Assembly: GCA_007693915.1 (NCBI GenBank)
Contig: RECS01000091.1
Coordinates: 1-42,485, forward strand
Direction of reading: 5' to 3'
Length of the DNA stretch: 42,485 bases
Origin: Saprospirales bacterium
Lineage (GTDB): Bacteria; Bacteroidota; Bacteroidia; Chitinophagales; Saprospiraceae
How positions within the stretch are numbered: the first letter of the stretch is position 1; each line of letters starts with the position of its first letter. Shown here in pieces: positions 1 to 8,900 of the stretch. The position numbers were made by a program, and so were the translations under genes. The notes below the pieces were generated by a model that made no database searches, was not told the DNA's origin, and worked only from the letters and a program-made list of their open reading frames with translations.

Positions 1-1
1 T

Positions 2-79
2 CAACCCGCAGGCATTTACCTGCTTCGATGGGTGGATAGTGAAAATACTAAGAATGCCAAGATTTTACTAAGTAGGTAA
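2..79 (+). CDS. 3' end of a T9SS type A cargo gene (partial)
   Basis: An open frame enters from the left edge and ends at TAA 77-79. Its 25 codons read QPAGIYLLRWVDS followed by ENTKNAKILLSR. This fits the last two strands of the T9SS type A (Por secretion tail) sorting domain, where a-G-I-Y-hydrophobic is followed about ten residues later by a K-hydrophobic-hydrophobic end. The rest of the gene lies outside the window, so its function cannot be seen. The call rests on one short motif, but the reading frame, the stop position and several other T9SS substrates nearby agree with it. Confidence 0.6.
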   Translation, partial: QPAGIYLLRWVDSENTKNAKILLSR

Positions 80-185
80 GGCAAAAACGCAATAAACTTA
101 TTGAGCCTGTCAAATCGAGCTTTGGAGTCTGGGTTACATACAAAAACCCCAAAATTTATATCACAGCCTCCAATAATAAAACCTA

Positions 186-533
186 TTACTTTGCTTTCCT
201 ATTCGCTATGAAATTCTTAATGTAGGTCATCATAGCCAATACGCCGGCTGCAATCATCAGCAGAACTCTGATAAGAGCGATATTATCACCTCTTTCCAGC
301 GCTCCTTTAAAGGGCATATAGAGGGAAAGAATAATCAAAATGGTCAGAATAACTACAATATGACTGACAACTTTATTCTCCTTTTTTACCCCAGAAGATA
401 GCAGCAGTAAGACCACACCAAAAAAGACGGGGATGAGTGCAGTTGTTGAACCATTTTCGGCAGCCAAATAGCCCCAGGTAGCAATTATAATGAGTGTTAT
501 GGCATTAACTAAGGTAGCAATATATGGATTCAT
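186..533 (-). CDS. small multi-pass membrane protein, unknown function
   Basis: This 115-aa protein starts at ATG 533 and is almost entirely hydrophobic. Four membrane segments are visible, at about residues 5-25, 32-47, 57-74 and 84-103, with a basic C-terminal tail (NFIANRKAK). The short NGSTT stretch between segments 1 and 2 may be an exposed loop. I recognise no family or catalytic motif. It lies 60 bp downstream of the penicillin-binding protein on the same strand and could be co-transcribed with it. Coding status is supported by its length and coherent membrane topology; function is unknown. Confidence 0.7.
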   Translation of the reverse strand: MNPYIATLVNAITLIIIATWGYLAAENGSTTALIPVFFGVVLLLLSSGVKKENKVVSHIVVILTILIILSLYMPFKGALERGDNIALIRVLLMIAAGVLAMMTYIKNFIANRKAK

Positions 534-595
534 AAGTAAATTTTTATATGAAACATTGCCACTTACTTTAAGTTTTAAAGGAGGGTCTTAAAAAT

Positions 596-3157
596 TTAGA
601 AATCATCAAATGGATCATCAAAAACATCTCTGTCCAAAAGATTCCTGTCTCTATCTGAAAATTGCTGAAATCGTTCGCATTCTATTTCAATTCCCAAGTC
701 GTCAGCAGGTCGTATGAAACGCCCCTGGCCTGAATAATTGACATAATCGTCATTTTCCAGCGCCTCTAGAAATTGGGTAAAGAAGGGTCTGGCCATCCTC
801 GAACCCTGACCATTGGCGAAGGATCTGAATCGTATCCATCTGTCTGCGCCACCTACCCAGGTGCCGATAGCCAATTCCGGAGTGATCCCAACATACCAGC
901 CATCAGTGTGATCGTTGGTGGTACCTGTTTTTCCTCCGGTATCACTATTGATATTGGCAAATGCAAAATGACCTGCTGAACAATGTCTCAGCATTTCAAC
1001 CATGACGTAATTAGCTCTGGGGTCCATTGCGGTATTCTCCTCGGGAATAGCCCGGTAAATTACCCTTCCATGTTGATCCTCAATTCTGGAAATAAAATGA
1101 GGTTCAACGTGTACACCATTATTGGCAAAAGTAGAGTATGCAGAAGTCAGTTCCAATACGGTTAAATCAGCAGAGCCCAGAGAAATGGATGGCTGTCTAG
1201 GGATTTTCATCTCCCCATCCGGACGGGGTCGATCAGTGTCTATACCCATGCTGTTGACCAACTGTCGGACGGGTTCTGTATCGGCAATGAGTTTCATGAG
1301 ATAAACTGATCCGGTATTTTTTGAATATTTTAAACCATCAAAAAGGGAAAATTTCTCATAGGTAAAAGTACCATCAGCATTTTTGGGAGTCCACTCATCA
1401 ATCAGACCAAAATTACCTTCGCCGGGAGTTATGGTATAGGGCACATCATCAATTTGAGTACAGGGAGAAATTCCCTGCATAAAGATGGCAGTAGCATACA
1501 CAAAGGGCTTAAAGGTTGAACCCACTTGTCTCATCGTTCTCACGTGGTCAAACTGGAAGTATTTATGTCCTATTCCGCCTACCCAGACTTTTACTTGACC
1601 ACTCGATGGCTCGATGGCAACAATTCCGGTTTGCAAGTGCATTCTGTGATACTTAATAGAATCCATTGGAGTCATCACTGTATCTTTTTCTCCCGCTGAG
1701 TTATAGGCAAAAACTACCATTTCCACTGCAGAATTAAACTGCGTTTCTACTTCCTCTTGCATCTTGTCCCATTTCCCGGATAGTCTTTCCCATAGGTCAC
1801 TATCCAAAATTTCCATATAAGCTTTTCGGGTTTCAGAAGGGATGTTATTGTTGTTTTCCAGTACCGTCCTTTGCCTGTTACCGCGGGCTGCGGTTTTTAA
1901 TCTATCTATTTCAAAATCTCTCAGTTCAATCTCAAACTCATCCTTTATATCCTCTAAAATTCCGGTTAAATATTCTTCCCTTATAGATCTGTACCGATCA
2001 GAATTTCTTTTCAAAGAAGTTAAACCTGCCACCTTTAGATCTACCGGTATGCGCCCATCATTATGTGTCCAAGGGTCCAGATTCCTCCACTCTCCAAAAA
2101 ACCTTTCCTGAACTTGTTTCATGTGATCCAGCATTACCTTTTCAGCCAATTCCTGCATGCGGTAATCTATGGTGGTAAACACCCTAAGCCCATCGCGATA
2201 GATATTGTACAAACTTCCATCCGGCTTTCTGAATTCTTCTCTTGCAAATAGGTTCCTTAGGTCTTTGGCCAGTTCCATTCTAAAATATGGAGCCAATCCA
2301 TCAATATGGTTACTTCTTCTGAAGTTACTGACATCTAAAGGAAGAGTCATTAAGGAATCTCTCTCTTCAATAGTAATTACATTTCGTCTTTCCATCTGGA
2401 ATAACACCACATTCCTTTGTCTTTTTGCATTGTTGGGAAAACGAATGGGACTGTATTGCCAAGGATTTTTAAGCATGGCTACCAGCATTGCAGCTTCTTG
2501 TATTTCTAAATCTGATTGTCTTTTTCCAAAATAGGTCTCTGCTGCGGCCTCAATACCATGTGCTCCAAAAATAAAATCAAACTCGTTGAGGTACATAGCC
2601 ATAATTTCTTCTTTGGTGTAGCTGCGCTCCAATTTTAAAGCCGTCAACCATTCCTTAAATTTGGTATTGACAAGAGTAAGTGTCCTACCAATTTGGCCTT
2701 GACCTCTCAAATCAGGTCTGGGAAAAAGCAACTTTGCTAACTGTTGAGTGATGGTACTACCACCCCCAGCTTCCCTCCTTTGGAGGATAACTGTTTTTGT
2801 TGCAACCCTGGCTAAAGCTTGAAAATCTATTCCTGTATGATTGTGATAACGGTGGTCCTCTGTTGCAATTAAGGCATTAATTACATGCGGATTGAGTTCC
2901 TCGTAGCTAACCGGTATTCTATTTTGAACGTAATACCGTCCTAATTCCTGTCCATCTTCAGCAAGTACTGTTGTCGCCAGACTAAAATTGGGATTTTCCA
3001 ATTCTTCAAAAGTTGGTAGCTCCTGACGCGAAATCAAGAAAAAAAATATAGCAATAATCACCATCGCCAAACCAAACAAAATCCACAATTTGGTTAACCA
3101 TTTTTTAAATAATGGCTGATAGTCATCAAATTTATTCTTATTTAAATCCTCACTCAT
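596..3157 (-). CDS. class A penicillin-binding protein (transglycosylase/transpeptidase, PBP1A type)
   Basis: This bifunctional peptidoglycan synthase polymerises glycan strands from lipid II and cross-links stem peptides on the outer face of the inner membrane. The 853-aa sequence has a cytoplasmic N-terminus and one membrane anchor at residues 23-43. The GT51 transglycosylase domain shows its catalytic Glu in ATEDHRYHNHTGID (E100) and GGGSTITQQLAK near 131-142. The penicillin-binding transpeptidase domain shows the SxxK nucleophile in GSTFKPF (about 546), SxN in YSKNTGS (about 612) and KTG in GGKTGTTND (about 744). All catalytic motifs are intact and the length is normal for the family. The C-terminus is acidic (DRDVFDDPFDDF). 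The gene sits about 100 bp downstream of aroB on the same strand. Confidence 0.95.
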   Translation of the reverse strand: MSEDLNKNKFDDYQPLFKKWLTKLWILFGLAMVIIAIFFFLISRQELPTFEELENPNFSLATTVLAEDGQELGRYYVQNRIPVSYEELNPHVINALIATEDHRYHNHTGIDFQALARVATKTVILQRREAGGGSTITQQLAKLLFPRPDLRGQGQIGRTLTLVNTKFKEWLTALKLERSYTKEEIMAMYLNEFDFIFGAHGIEAAAETYFGKRQSDLEIQEAAMLVAMLKNPWQYSPIRFPNNAKRQRNVVLFQMERRNVITIEERDSLMTLPLDVSNFRRSNHIDGLAPYFRMELAKDLRNLFAREEFRKPDGSLYNIYRDGLRVFTTIDYRMQELAEKVMLDHMKQVQERFFGEWRNLDPWTHNDGRIPVDLKVAGLTSLKRNSDRYRSIREEYLTGILEDIKDEFEIELRDFEIDRLKTAARGNRQRTVLENNNNIPSETRKAYMEILDSDLWERLSGKWDKMQEEVETQFNSAVEMVVFAYNSAGEKDTVMTPMDSIKYHRMHLQTGIVAIEPSSGQVKVWVGGIGHKYFQFDHVRTMRQVGSTFKPFVYATAIFMQGISPCTQIDDVPYTITPGEGNFGLIDEWTPKNADGTFTYEKFSLFDGLKYSKNTGSVYLMKLIADTEPVRQLVNSMGIDTDRPRPDGEMKIPRQPSISLGSADLTVLELTSAYSTFANNGVHVEPHFISRIEDQHGRVIYRAIPEENTAMDPRANYVMVEMLRHCSAGHFAFANINSDTGGKTGTTNDHTDGWYVGITPELAIGTWVGGADRWIRFRSFANGQGSRMARPFFTQFLEALENDDYVNYSGQGRFIRPADDLGIEIECERFQQFSDRDRNLLDRDVFDDPFDDF

Positions 3158-3256
3158 TTGTTTTTCTTGCTTTATACCTGACTTGAGATTTTAATCATTA
3201 ACGACAAATCCTGGTTTTTATTTACAGGGTAAAGAGGTTGACAGCTAAACTAATCT

Positions 3257-4375
3257 CTAATAATCAGTTCGATAAAAGTTAATAGCATCTTTAATTGAAC
3301 CTATGGGTACTTTCAAATCATATTCCACATTACCTACTTCGAGAAGTAAAGTAAACAGGGGTTCTCTACCAATATTCTTTTTATCCAATTTTATATTTTC
3401 CAAAACCTCGTTATAAATCTCATCAGACAAATCAATTTTGGGGAAGAATTTCCTGAACTCATTCAATATTTTTTCCATCCACTCTTCTGTATGATTGTAA
3501 TATAATTTTGACAGATAACACTCCATAATCATACCGGCTGCAACAGCCTCCCCATGTGTAATCCGAAGTTGCCTTTTCAAATAAGCAGTTTCTATGCCGT
3601 GACCTATAGTGTGACCAAAATTTAATATTTTTCGCTTTCCCTTTTCAAAAGGGTCTGTCTGAACAATTTGTTTTTTAAGTACTATTGACTTTTCGATTAA
3701 GGGCAAAAGGAGTTTTATATCAATTTTGTCCATATCTGTAATTTGATCCCACAGATTGTAATTCAGGGTCATGGCATGCTTAATTATTTCAGCAAATCCC
3801 GATCTCAATTCGCGCTCCGGCAGCGATTCCAGAAATTTATCAAAAATAAAAATATCAATAGGGTCTTTAAAAACACCCACTAAATTCTTATAACCTTTAA
3901 AGTTTACCCCTAGTTTTCCACCTACCGAACCATCGACCTGGGATAGAAGTGTAGTAGGAAAATGAATAAAATCAAATCCGCGCATAAAAGTAGCCGCACA
4001 AAATCCCCCCATATCGCACACCACGCCTCCACCAAGATTGATCAGGAGTGAATGCCTGTCCGCTCCAAGTCTGATAAACTCATCAAAAATGAATTGGCAG
4101 GTATCCAAATTTTTGTACTGCTCCATACAATTGGGTATCTTGTTAGTATCTGAAGTGGTCTTGTTATCACTACAGCAGTTACCATCCTTATCCGGTATGA
4201 CAATGGTTTCGTATTTCTTGATTTCAGAGAGAATCAGAAATTCTTCCAAACAATAAATTCGGGAATTGATATCCATCAGTATGATGATTTTGGAGTAATC
4301 CTTTATGCTTTCACGGAGGTTATTCCATTGGTCATCTAGATAAATACTATAATTTGGTAGTCGTATATTTTTCAT
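3257..4375 (-). CDS. aroB: 3-dehydroquinate synthase
   Basis: AroB converts DAHP to 3-dehydroquinate, the second step of the shikimate pathway, using NAD and a divalent metal in the cytoplasm. The NAD-binding stretch INLGGGVVCDMGGF is followed by PTTLLSQVDGSVGGKLGVNF and YKNLVGVF. Metal ligands are expected in SGFAEIIKHAM (Glu), LNFGHTIGHGIETA (His) and THGEAVAAGM (His). I chose ATG 4375, giving 372 aa. The frame stays open to a TTG at 4390, but a promoter-like box at 4406-4413 would leave almost no leader for that start. One oddity is an extra stretch of about 20 residues with three cysteines (GNCCSDN ... IPNCM), inserted just before the usual GE-x-x-K NAD contact, which here reads MEQYK. 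The enzyme otherwise looks complete. Confidence 0.95.
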   Translation of the reverse strand: MKNIRLPNYSIYLDDQWNNLRESIKDYSKIIILMDINSRIYCLEEFLILSEIKKYETIVIPDKDGNCCSDNKTTSDTNKIPNCMEQYKNLDTCQFIFDEFIRLGADRHSLLINLGGGVVCDMGGFCAATFMRGFDFIHFPTTLLSQVDGSVGGKLGVNFKGYKNLVGVFKDPIDIFIFDKFLESLPERELRSGFAEIIKHAMTLNYNLWDQITDMDKIDIKLLLPLIEKSIVLKKQIVQTDPFEKGKRKILNFGHTIGHGIETAYLKRQLRITHGEAVAAGMIMECYLSKLYYNHTEEWMEKILNEFRKFFPKIDLSDEIYNEVLENIKLDKKNIGREPLFTLLLEVGNVEYDLKVPIGSIKDAINFYRTDY

Positions 4376-4405
4376 GTCAAAAAACCCCAATTGGAGCGTG
4401 GTCTA

Positions 4406-4413
4406 CAAAGTTA
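4406..4413 (-). promoter_or_regulatory. Bacteroidota -7 box upstream of aroB
   Basis: On the minus strand this reads TAACTTTG, a full match to the Bacteroidota TAnnTTTG element. It would start transcription near 4399, leaving about 24 nt before ATG 4375. No TTTG is present at the usual -33 distance, so this is a half-site call. Confidence 0.4.
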
Positions 4414-4472
4414 TCAGATTTGAATCAATTTTCATTAATTGCTGAGAGATTAATCAAATAGTAATAAGAAAA

Positions 4473-4772
4473 TTAGGAATCACCCTCAAAAAGTTGATCC
4501 AGAGACCATGCTTCGGGTCTGCACGCAAAAAGCTTTTTTGTGCGACTCCAGGTATCCTTGAATAAATCAGAATGCCGATAGTTATTCAGCGCCGTTTCAT
4601 TCTCCCAAACACTGTAAGTAAAAAAGATACTGGGATACTTTTTGTCCGAAAATAATTTCAAGTGCTGGCACCCCTCGAAAGCAAGGATTTTTTCTTTAGA
4701 CTCGTCAAAAATCCGGAGAAAATCCACTTTATTTTCTAAATTAATGGTGAGCTTAACTACTCTGGTTAACAT
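4473..4772 (-). CDS. antibiotic biosynthesis monooxygenase (ABM)-fold protein
   Basis: This 99-aa protein has the layout of the dimeric alpha/beta-barrel ABM family. An N-terminal strand (MLTRVVKLTI) is followed by a helix with FLRIFDESKEKILAFEGC, then KLFSDKKYPSIFFTYSVW, where Y-x-x-W sits in the position usual for the family. After that come ENETALNNYRHSDLFKDTW and a C-terminal strand. Family members include heme- or quinone-modifying monooxygenases and many uncharacterised stress proteins, and the substrate cannot be read from this sequence. The gene starts at ATG 4772, with a TATATTTG box about 20 bp upstream. It sits between aroB and a DUF2147 gene, all on the minus strand. Confidence 0.75.
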   Translation of the reverse strand: MLTRVVKLTINLENKVDFLRIFDESKEKILAFEGCQHLKLFSDKKYPSIFFTYSVWENETALNNYRHSDLFKDTWSRTKKLFACRPEAWSLDQLFEGDS

Positions 4773-4792
4773 ATTTTACCTTATAAAAAGTG

Positions 4793-4800
4793 CAAATATA
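4793..4800 (-). promoter_or_regulatory. Bacteroidota -7 box upstream of the ABM gene
   Basis: The minus strand reads TATATTTG, a full match to TAnnTTTG. Predicted transcription would begin about 14 nt before ATG 4772. No convincing -33 TTTG is seen. Confidence 0.35.
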
Positions 4801-4871
4801 GAGAAAACAATACTTCAATTTAGCAGGGATGCACCAATTAAACAGAAATTTAGATGACCTAATGCTCGATA

Positions 4872-5330
4872 TTATTCAGAATACCAGGTAAGCGTTTCTC
4901 CAAACAATGGTCTTCCTATATAGGCTCGAATGACCACTTCATTTTTTGAAAAACTATTCAACCTGCAGTTGTAAATTTTTCCATTGTCCACGTCGAGTAT
5001 AGAGCCACCTGACCACCTGCTCCCATCCCATTTAAGCCCCCAAATGAGGTCCATACCCAATAGTTTTTTTCCATCAAACCGTTCCGGACAGTTATTGCAT
5101 TTCGCATCCTCATGACCTGAGCGAACTGTTTTTATCCTGGCTCGGAGTTCATTTCCTCTGCGATAAAATTCAATTTCAGAGCGCATCTCTCCACTTTTAT
5201 CATCCAAAATTTGATAAACTGCATCAGGGAAGTCAGGATTGGTTTCAATACTGCCAAAGGAAGAGGCTCCAAATAAAAAAGGCGTAAGAAATGAAATGTA
5301 AATGAAATAGGATTGCAAAATTGATATCAT
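4872..5330 (-). CDS. DUF2147 family exported protein
   Basis: This 152-aa protein has an N-terminal hydrophobic signal (MISILQSYFIYISFLTPFLF, cleavage probably near FGASS) and the DUF2147 core. The core shows an N-terminal strand with IYQILDD-type sequence, a pair of cysteines in CNNCPERFDGKKLLG, the family hallmark WSGGSILDVDNGKIYNC, and a final strand FGETLTWYSE. DUF2147 proteins are small periplasmic beta-sheet proteins of unknown function. Its 19-bp spacing from the ATL gene upstream on the same strand suggests co-transcription. The CxxC pair could be a disulfide or metal site in the periplasm, but that is inference. Confidence 0.8.
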   Translation of the reverse strand: MISILQSYFIYISFLTPFLFGASSFGSIETNPDFPDAVYQILDDKSGEMRSEIEFYRRGNELRARIKTVRSGHEDAKCNNCPERFDGKKLLGMDLIWGLKWDGSRWSGGSILDVDNGKIYNCRLNSFSKNEVVIRAYIGRPLFGETLTWYSE

Positions 5331-5349
5331 CAGTTTAAGGTATTTTTGT

Positions 5350-5670
5350 TTAAAGTAAATGTTCTGCGGGAATCCAAAGGTGATTTTTAAATTTCATTAT
5401 TTTATTGTTATTCACCCGGACACCCTCTTTTATCAGAAGAGCTGCCATAATGCCCTCCCCATTGAAATGATTTCTTCCCGATAGTTCCCCCTTTCGGTTG
5501 ACTACGCGATGTGCAGGAATATCGAGGCCCATTTTATGAGATTGATTGAGCGCCCAACCTACAGATCGAGCAGAACCCTCAGCAAGATAATCTGCTATAG
5601 CACCATAGGTAGTTACTTTCCCGTATGGAATGAGTTCGACTACTTCGTAAACCCTTTCAAAAAAACCCAT
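5350..5670 (-). CDS. alkyltransferase-like (ATL) DNA damage recognition protein, MGMT family
   Basis: This 106-aa protein consists only of the DNA-binding domain of O6-alkylguanine-DNA alkyltransferases. It shows the N-terminal VYEVVELIPYGKVTTYGAIA, the arginine-finger helix SARSVGWAL, and the active-site region IPAHRVVNRKGELSG. In true MGMT/Ogt enzymes this last motif is PCHR; here the acceptor cysteine is alanine (PAHR). By analogy with characterised ATL proteins it should bind and flip O6-alkylguanine and hand it to nucleotide excision repair rather than repair the base itself. It begins at ATG 5670. A lone copy next to a DUF2147 gene gives no further functional clue. Confidence 0.88.
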   Translation of the reverse strand: MGFFERVYEVVELIPYGKVTTYGAIADYLAEGSARSVGWALNQSHKMGLDIPAHRVVNRKGELSGRNHFNGEGIMAALLIKEGVRVNNNKIMKFKNHLWIPAEHLL

Positions 5671-5808
5671 TGTTTAACGATAAATGTTTGATGAATTTGA
5701 TAGCTGCCCACCGAAAATAGAAGCAATCAATTTTCACTGCTTATCCTGTAAAAATTCATTTTCTTTAACGCAGATATTTGTACGTTTGTTTTCAGGAGGA
5801 AATCAGCG

Positions 5809-5853
5809 ATGAAGGTTGTAAGATTAAAAATTAGACGAGTCGAATATTATTAA
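5809..5853 (+). CDS. possible 14-codon leader ORF
   Basis: In the 242-bp gap between the ATL gene and the giant adhesin, a perfect AGGAGG stands 8 bases before an ATG. That ATG opens a 14-codon frame (MKVVRLKIRRVEYY) ending in TAA. The peptide is strongly basic. Shine-Dalgarno sequences this strong are uncommon in Bacteroidota, which makes the pairing notable, but a frame this short can arise by chance. The downstream gene has its own -7 box at 5871, so the two need not be linked. Confidence 0.2.
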   Translation: MKVVRLKIRRVEYY

Positions 5854-5870
5854 CTTTTGTTTAAATTTTT

Positions 5871-5878
5871 TACATTTG
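5871..5878 (+). promoter_or_regulatory. Bacteroidota -7 box upstream of the 1640-aa secreted protein
   Basis: TACATTTG matches TAnnTTTG exactly and lies 35 bp before the first usable start codon. The nearest upstream TTTG (5856-5859) is only 11 bp away, too close to be the -33 element. Confidence 0.4.
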
Positions 5879-5912
5879 CACTAGGCAACAATTTTAATAG
5901 TAAAAGTATCTT

Positions 5913-8900
5913 TTGCGTTCTATACCCACTTTGAAGACCACCCAAATCAAAAAAACTAATTGGGTGATTATAAAAAAATTTAAGTATCAGTTGATTTGCA
6001 TTCTTGCTTTTTCACTTCCTTTAAATTTACTTAAAGGCAATTGTGAATGTAGTTCCTGCCCCTTTCATATCAATCATGTAGGTCAAAGTTCTTCTACATT
6101 GACAGTAAGTGGGGCTACAAACAATGTTTTAGGTCAGAATGGTCAAAGACTCAGAGGAGTTAGAATTAACTTTTGGCACGATGCAATAAGAGAGTGTCAT
6201 TTGACTTTAAGGGCACCTGATGGTAGTGAGGTGAAATTATTCAATCAACCACCTCTAATTCAATGGTGGCGAAACAATATCTTTGAAATTTGCTTTGTAG
6301 ACTGTCAGGAAGATGCTGACCCTGATCCGGGTTTTTCTGCCAACTTTGACCCTGATGAGTTTTTTGCGAATGAGAATTACTACGGCGTTTATTATCCTTT
6401 TGATCCCAATGAGTGCCTAAGTAATCTGACAGGATCGGTCAATGGAACCTGGACGTTGATATGGGAAGATTTTGTTGGTGGAATGGATGGAAATCTTTTT
6501 TCATGGAGTCTGGAATTCGCTGACAATAGTGGCACCAATTGTTCAGATGCATGTGCACTGTCTGATTGTCATGCAAATGGAGGTGAAATTGATGGTGCTG
6601 AAGGACTATATTGTACCGGAAGTCCCGATTTGTTTTTCATTATGAATGTTAATCATCAGGGAAATGATCCTGATCCCGCTCTATATGGATATACCTATGT
6701 TATTGCAGACGAGAATGGTCTGATAATTGAATATACAGAGTTTCCTGATTTGAGCAATTTCCCCACCGGCAACTATCAAATATGTGGACTTTCATACAAA
6801 CTAGAGGACTTTCCACTCATCCCTCAACCTAATGGCAGTTATACTGTGGATGACTTGTCCGCAGACATAGGGCTTTCACTGTTTTGTGCGAGGCTGTCTA
6901 TTGATTGCGAATGGGTAACTATTATTGACCCTGTGGAAGAGCCTGAATTAAGTGGGCCGGAATTTGTATGTAACGGAGAAGAGGTAACTTATATCCTCTC
7001 CCCTGATTTTGATTTTGATGAAATAGATCAGCTGGAAATTCAGGGTAATGTTATTAACCAGGATATCAATTTACCGTTGATAAATGTAAGTTGGGGCTAT
7101 GGTCAAAACAACAGAATATGTGTTTCTGTTTCAAATGATTGTAGTGGTCCAATTGAAGATTGTATTGACGTAGAGGTTTATGAACCACCTGTGGTTAGCA
7201 TTATTGGAGGCGCGCTTGTTTGTGAAGGAGAGGTTTATAATTATACAATAGATCCACCTACAAAGCCTGGGGAAAGCTGGTTTATTGAAATTACAGGTGG
7301 TGAATTAGTCAGTCAGGATCAAGATGAATTTCAAGTTATTTGGTATCCGCATAACGGAAACAATTTTGTTCAGGTGACTTTATTAAATGCACCCTGCCCT
7401 GAACCTATACAAGGGTTTTTGCAAATAGAATTATTTGATATTCACTTTCCTGATGATTATAATCTCCCGCACTCTGTTTGCGAGGGAGAAATAGTTGAGG
7501 CCTTTGTTCCTATTGATCCACTTTTTTACAGCTACTATTGGACCGCATATGGGGTGGAAGTAGTATCTGGTGAAAATTCAAATGGTCCTGTTCAATTTTA
7601 TGCTGAGTCATCAGGAACCGCTGATATTTGTCTGGAGGTTGAGACCGTCTGTGGATATCTGGGACCGGAATGTAAAACTATCGAAATAACAAGTCCACCG
7701 GGGATATCTGATCTTGAAGTCGAGTGTGTAGGAACTGATTATATCTTGACAATAACTATATCTGGTGGTAGTGCTCCTTATCTCATAAATGGTAATACTA
7801 TTCAGGGAAATCAATTTACATTGGATCCCATTGCAGGGGGTGACCCATATTCACTACTCATTCAGGATGCTAATTTCTGTGAAAATGAATTTACCGGAGT
7901 GATTGAATGTGATTGTATTGCAGATGCAGGAAGTATGACTTCTGACACCCTTGACCTGTGTGCTAGTGAGGGCTCCATAGTATGGGCTTCTCATATGGGG
8001 GGTGACACAATGGATATAAATGATGCGGGTATTTTTGTCCTGCATACTCTTTCAGGAAATAATCTCGGAACCATTATTGCAACAAGTGAAACAGGTATGT
8101 TTAGTTGGCAGGATGATTTGCAGACCGGTAGTATTTATTACATTTCTTATGTAGTTGGAGAGGCAGATGGAGAACTGATTAACTGGAGTGACCCCTGCTT
8201 AAGTGTTTCCCGTGGACAACCCATCAGGATAAACAGTATACCGGATTTTGAAATTCCCGGATTTACAGCTCAATGTTGGTCAGATGTCTCGATTCCAATA
8301 AATTCGGGTAATCAAGGTGAATTGGCATTGCTATCTTCGGGTGATGCGAATGTTGTGGATTTTGAAATTCAGGACGATCAAATTTTTATTAGATCCGACG
8401 CTCCGGCTGAACTTGTTTTTGAATACTCAGAATACAACATAAGTTGTTTCAGGGCTGATACTTTTACTGTAATGCTATGGGAGTTGCCGGAAGTGAATTC
8501 GATTGTAACACACTGTATTGGAGAGACCTTTACGGGTAGTTTTCAGATTCAGGGCGGTTCATCTCCCTGGGTGATTAACGGCCTGGAAACAGATGATCCA
8601 ACGATTCAGATCGACACTTTTGATTCAGGGACTTTGCTCGAGTTTGTAATTGCAGACGCAAATGGTTGTGAAGCACAATTACTTGAATTTACAGCTGATT
8701 GTGATTGCCTGGCTTCAGCGGGATCATTTGGTATATCAGAAATTGAATTGTGTGAGGGCGAATCTATTGACATAATTAATTTACCACATGATGGAATAGT
8801 TGAAGAAGATGATTTCTTGGTTTTTTATATTTTACACAATGGTAGCTCAAACCAAATCGGAGATCTTCTTTCGATTAGTACAGGAGACCCTATTTTATGG

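Noticed and set aside
5856-5878. Full TTTG ... TAnnTTTG promoter for the 1640-aa gene.
   Set aside because: The two elements are only 11 bp apart rather than about 20, so only the -7 box is reported.
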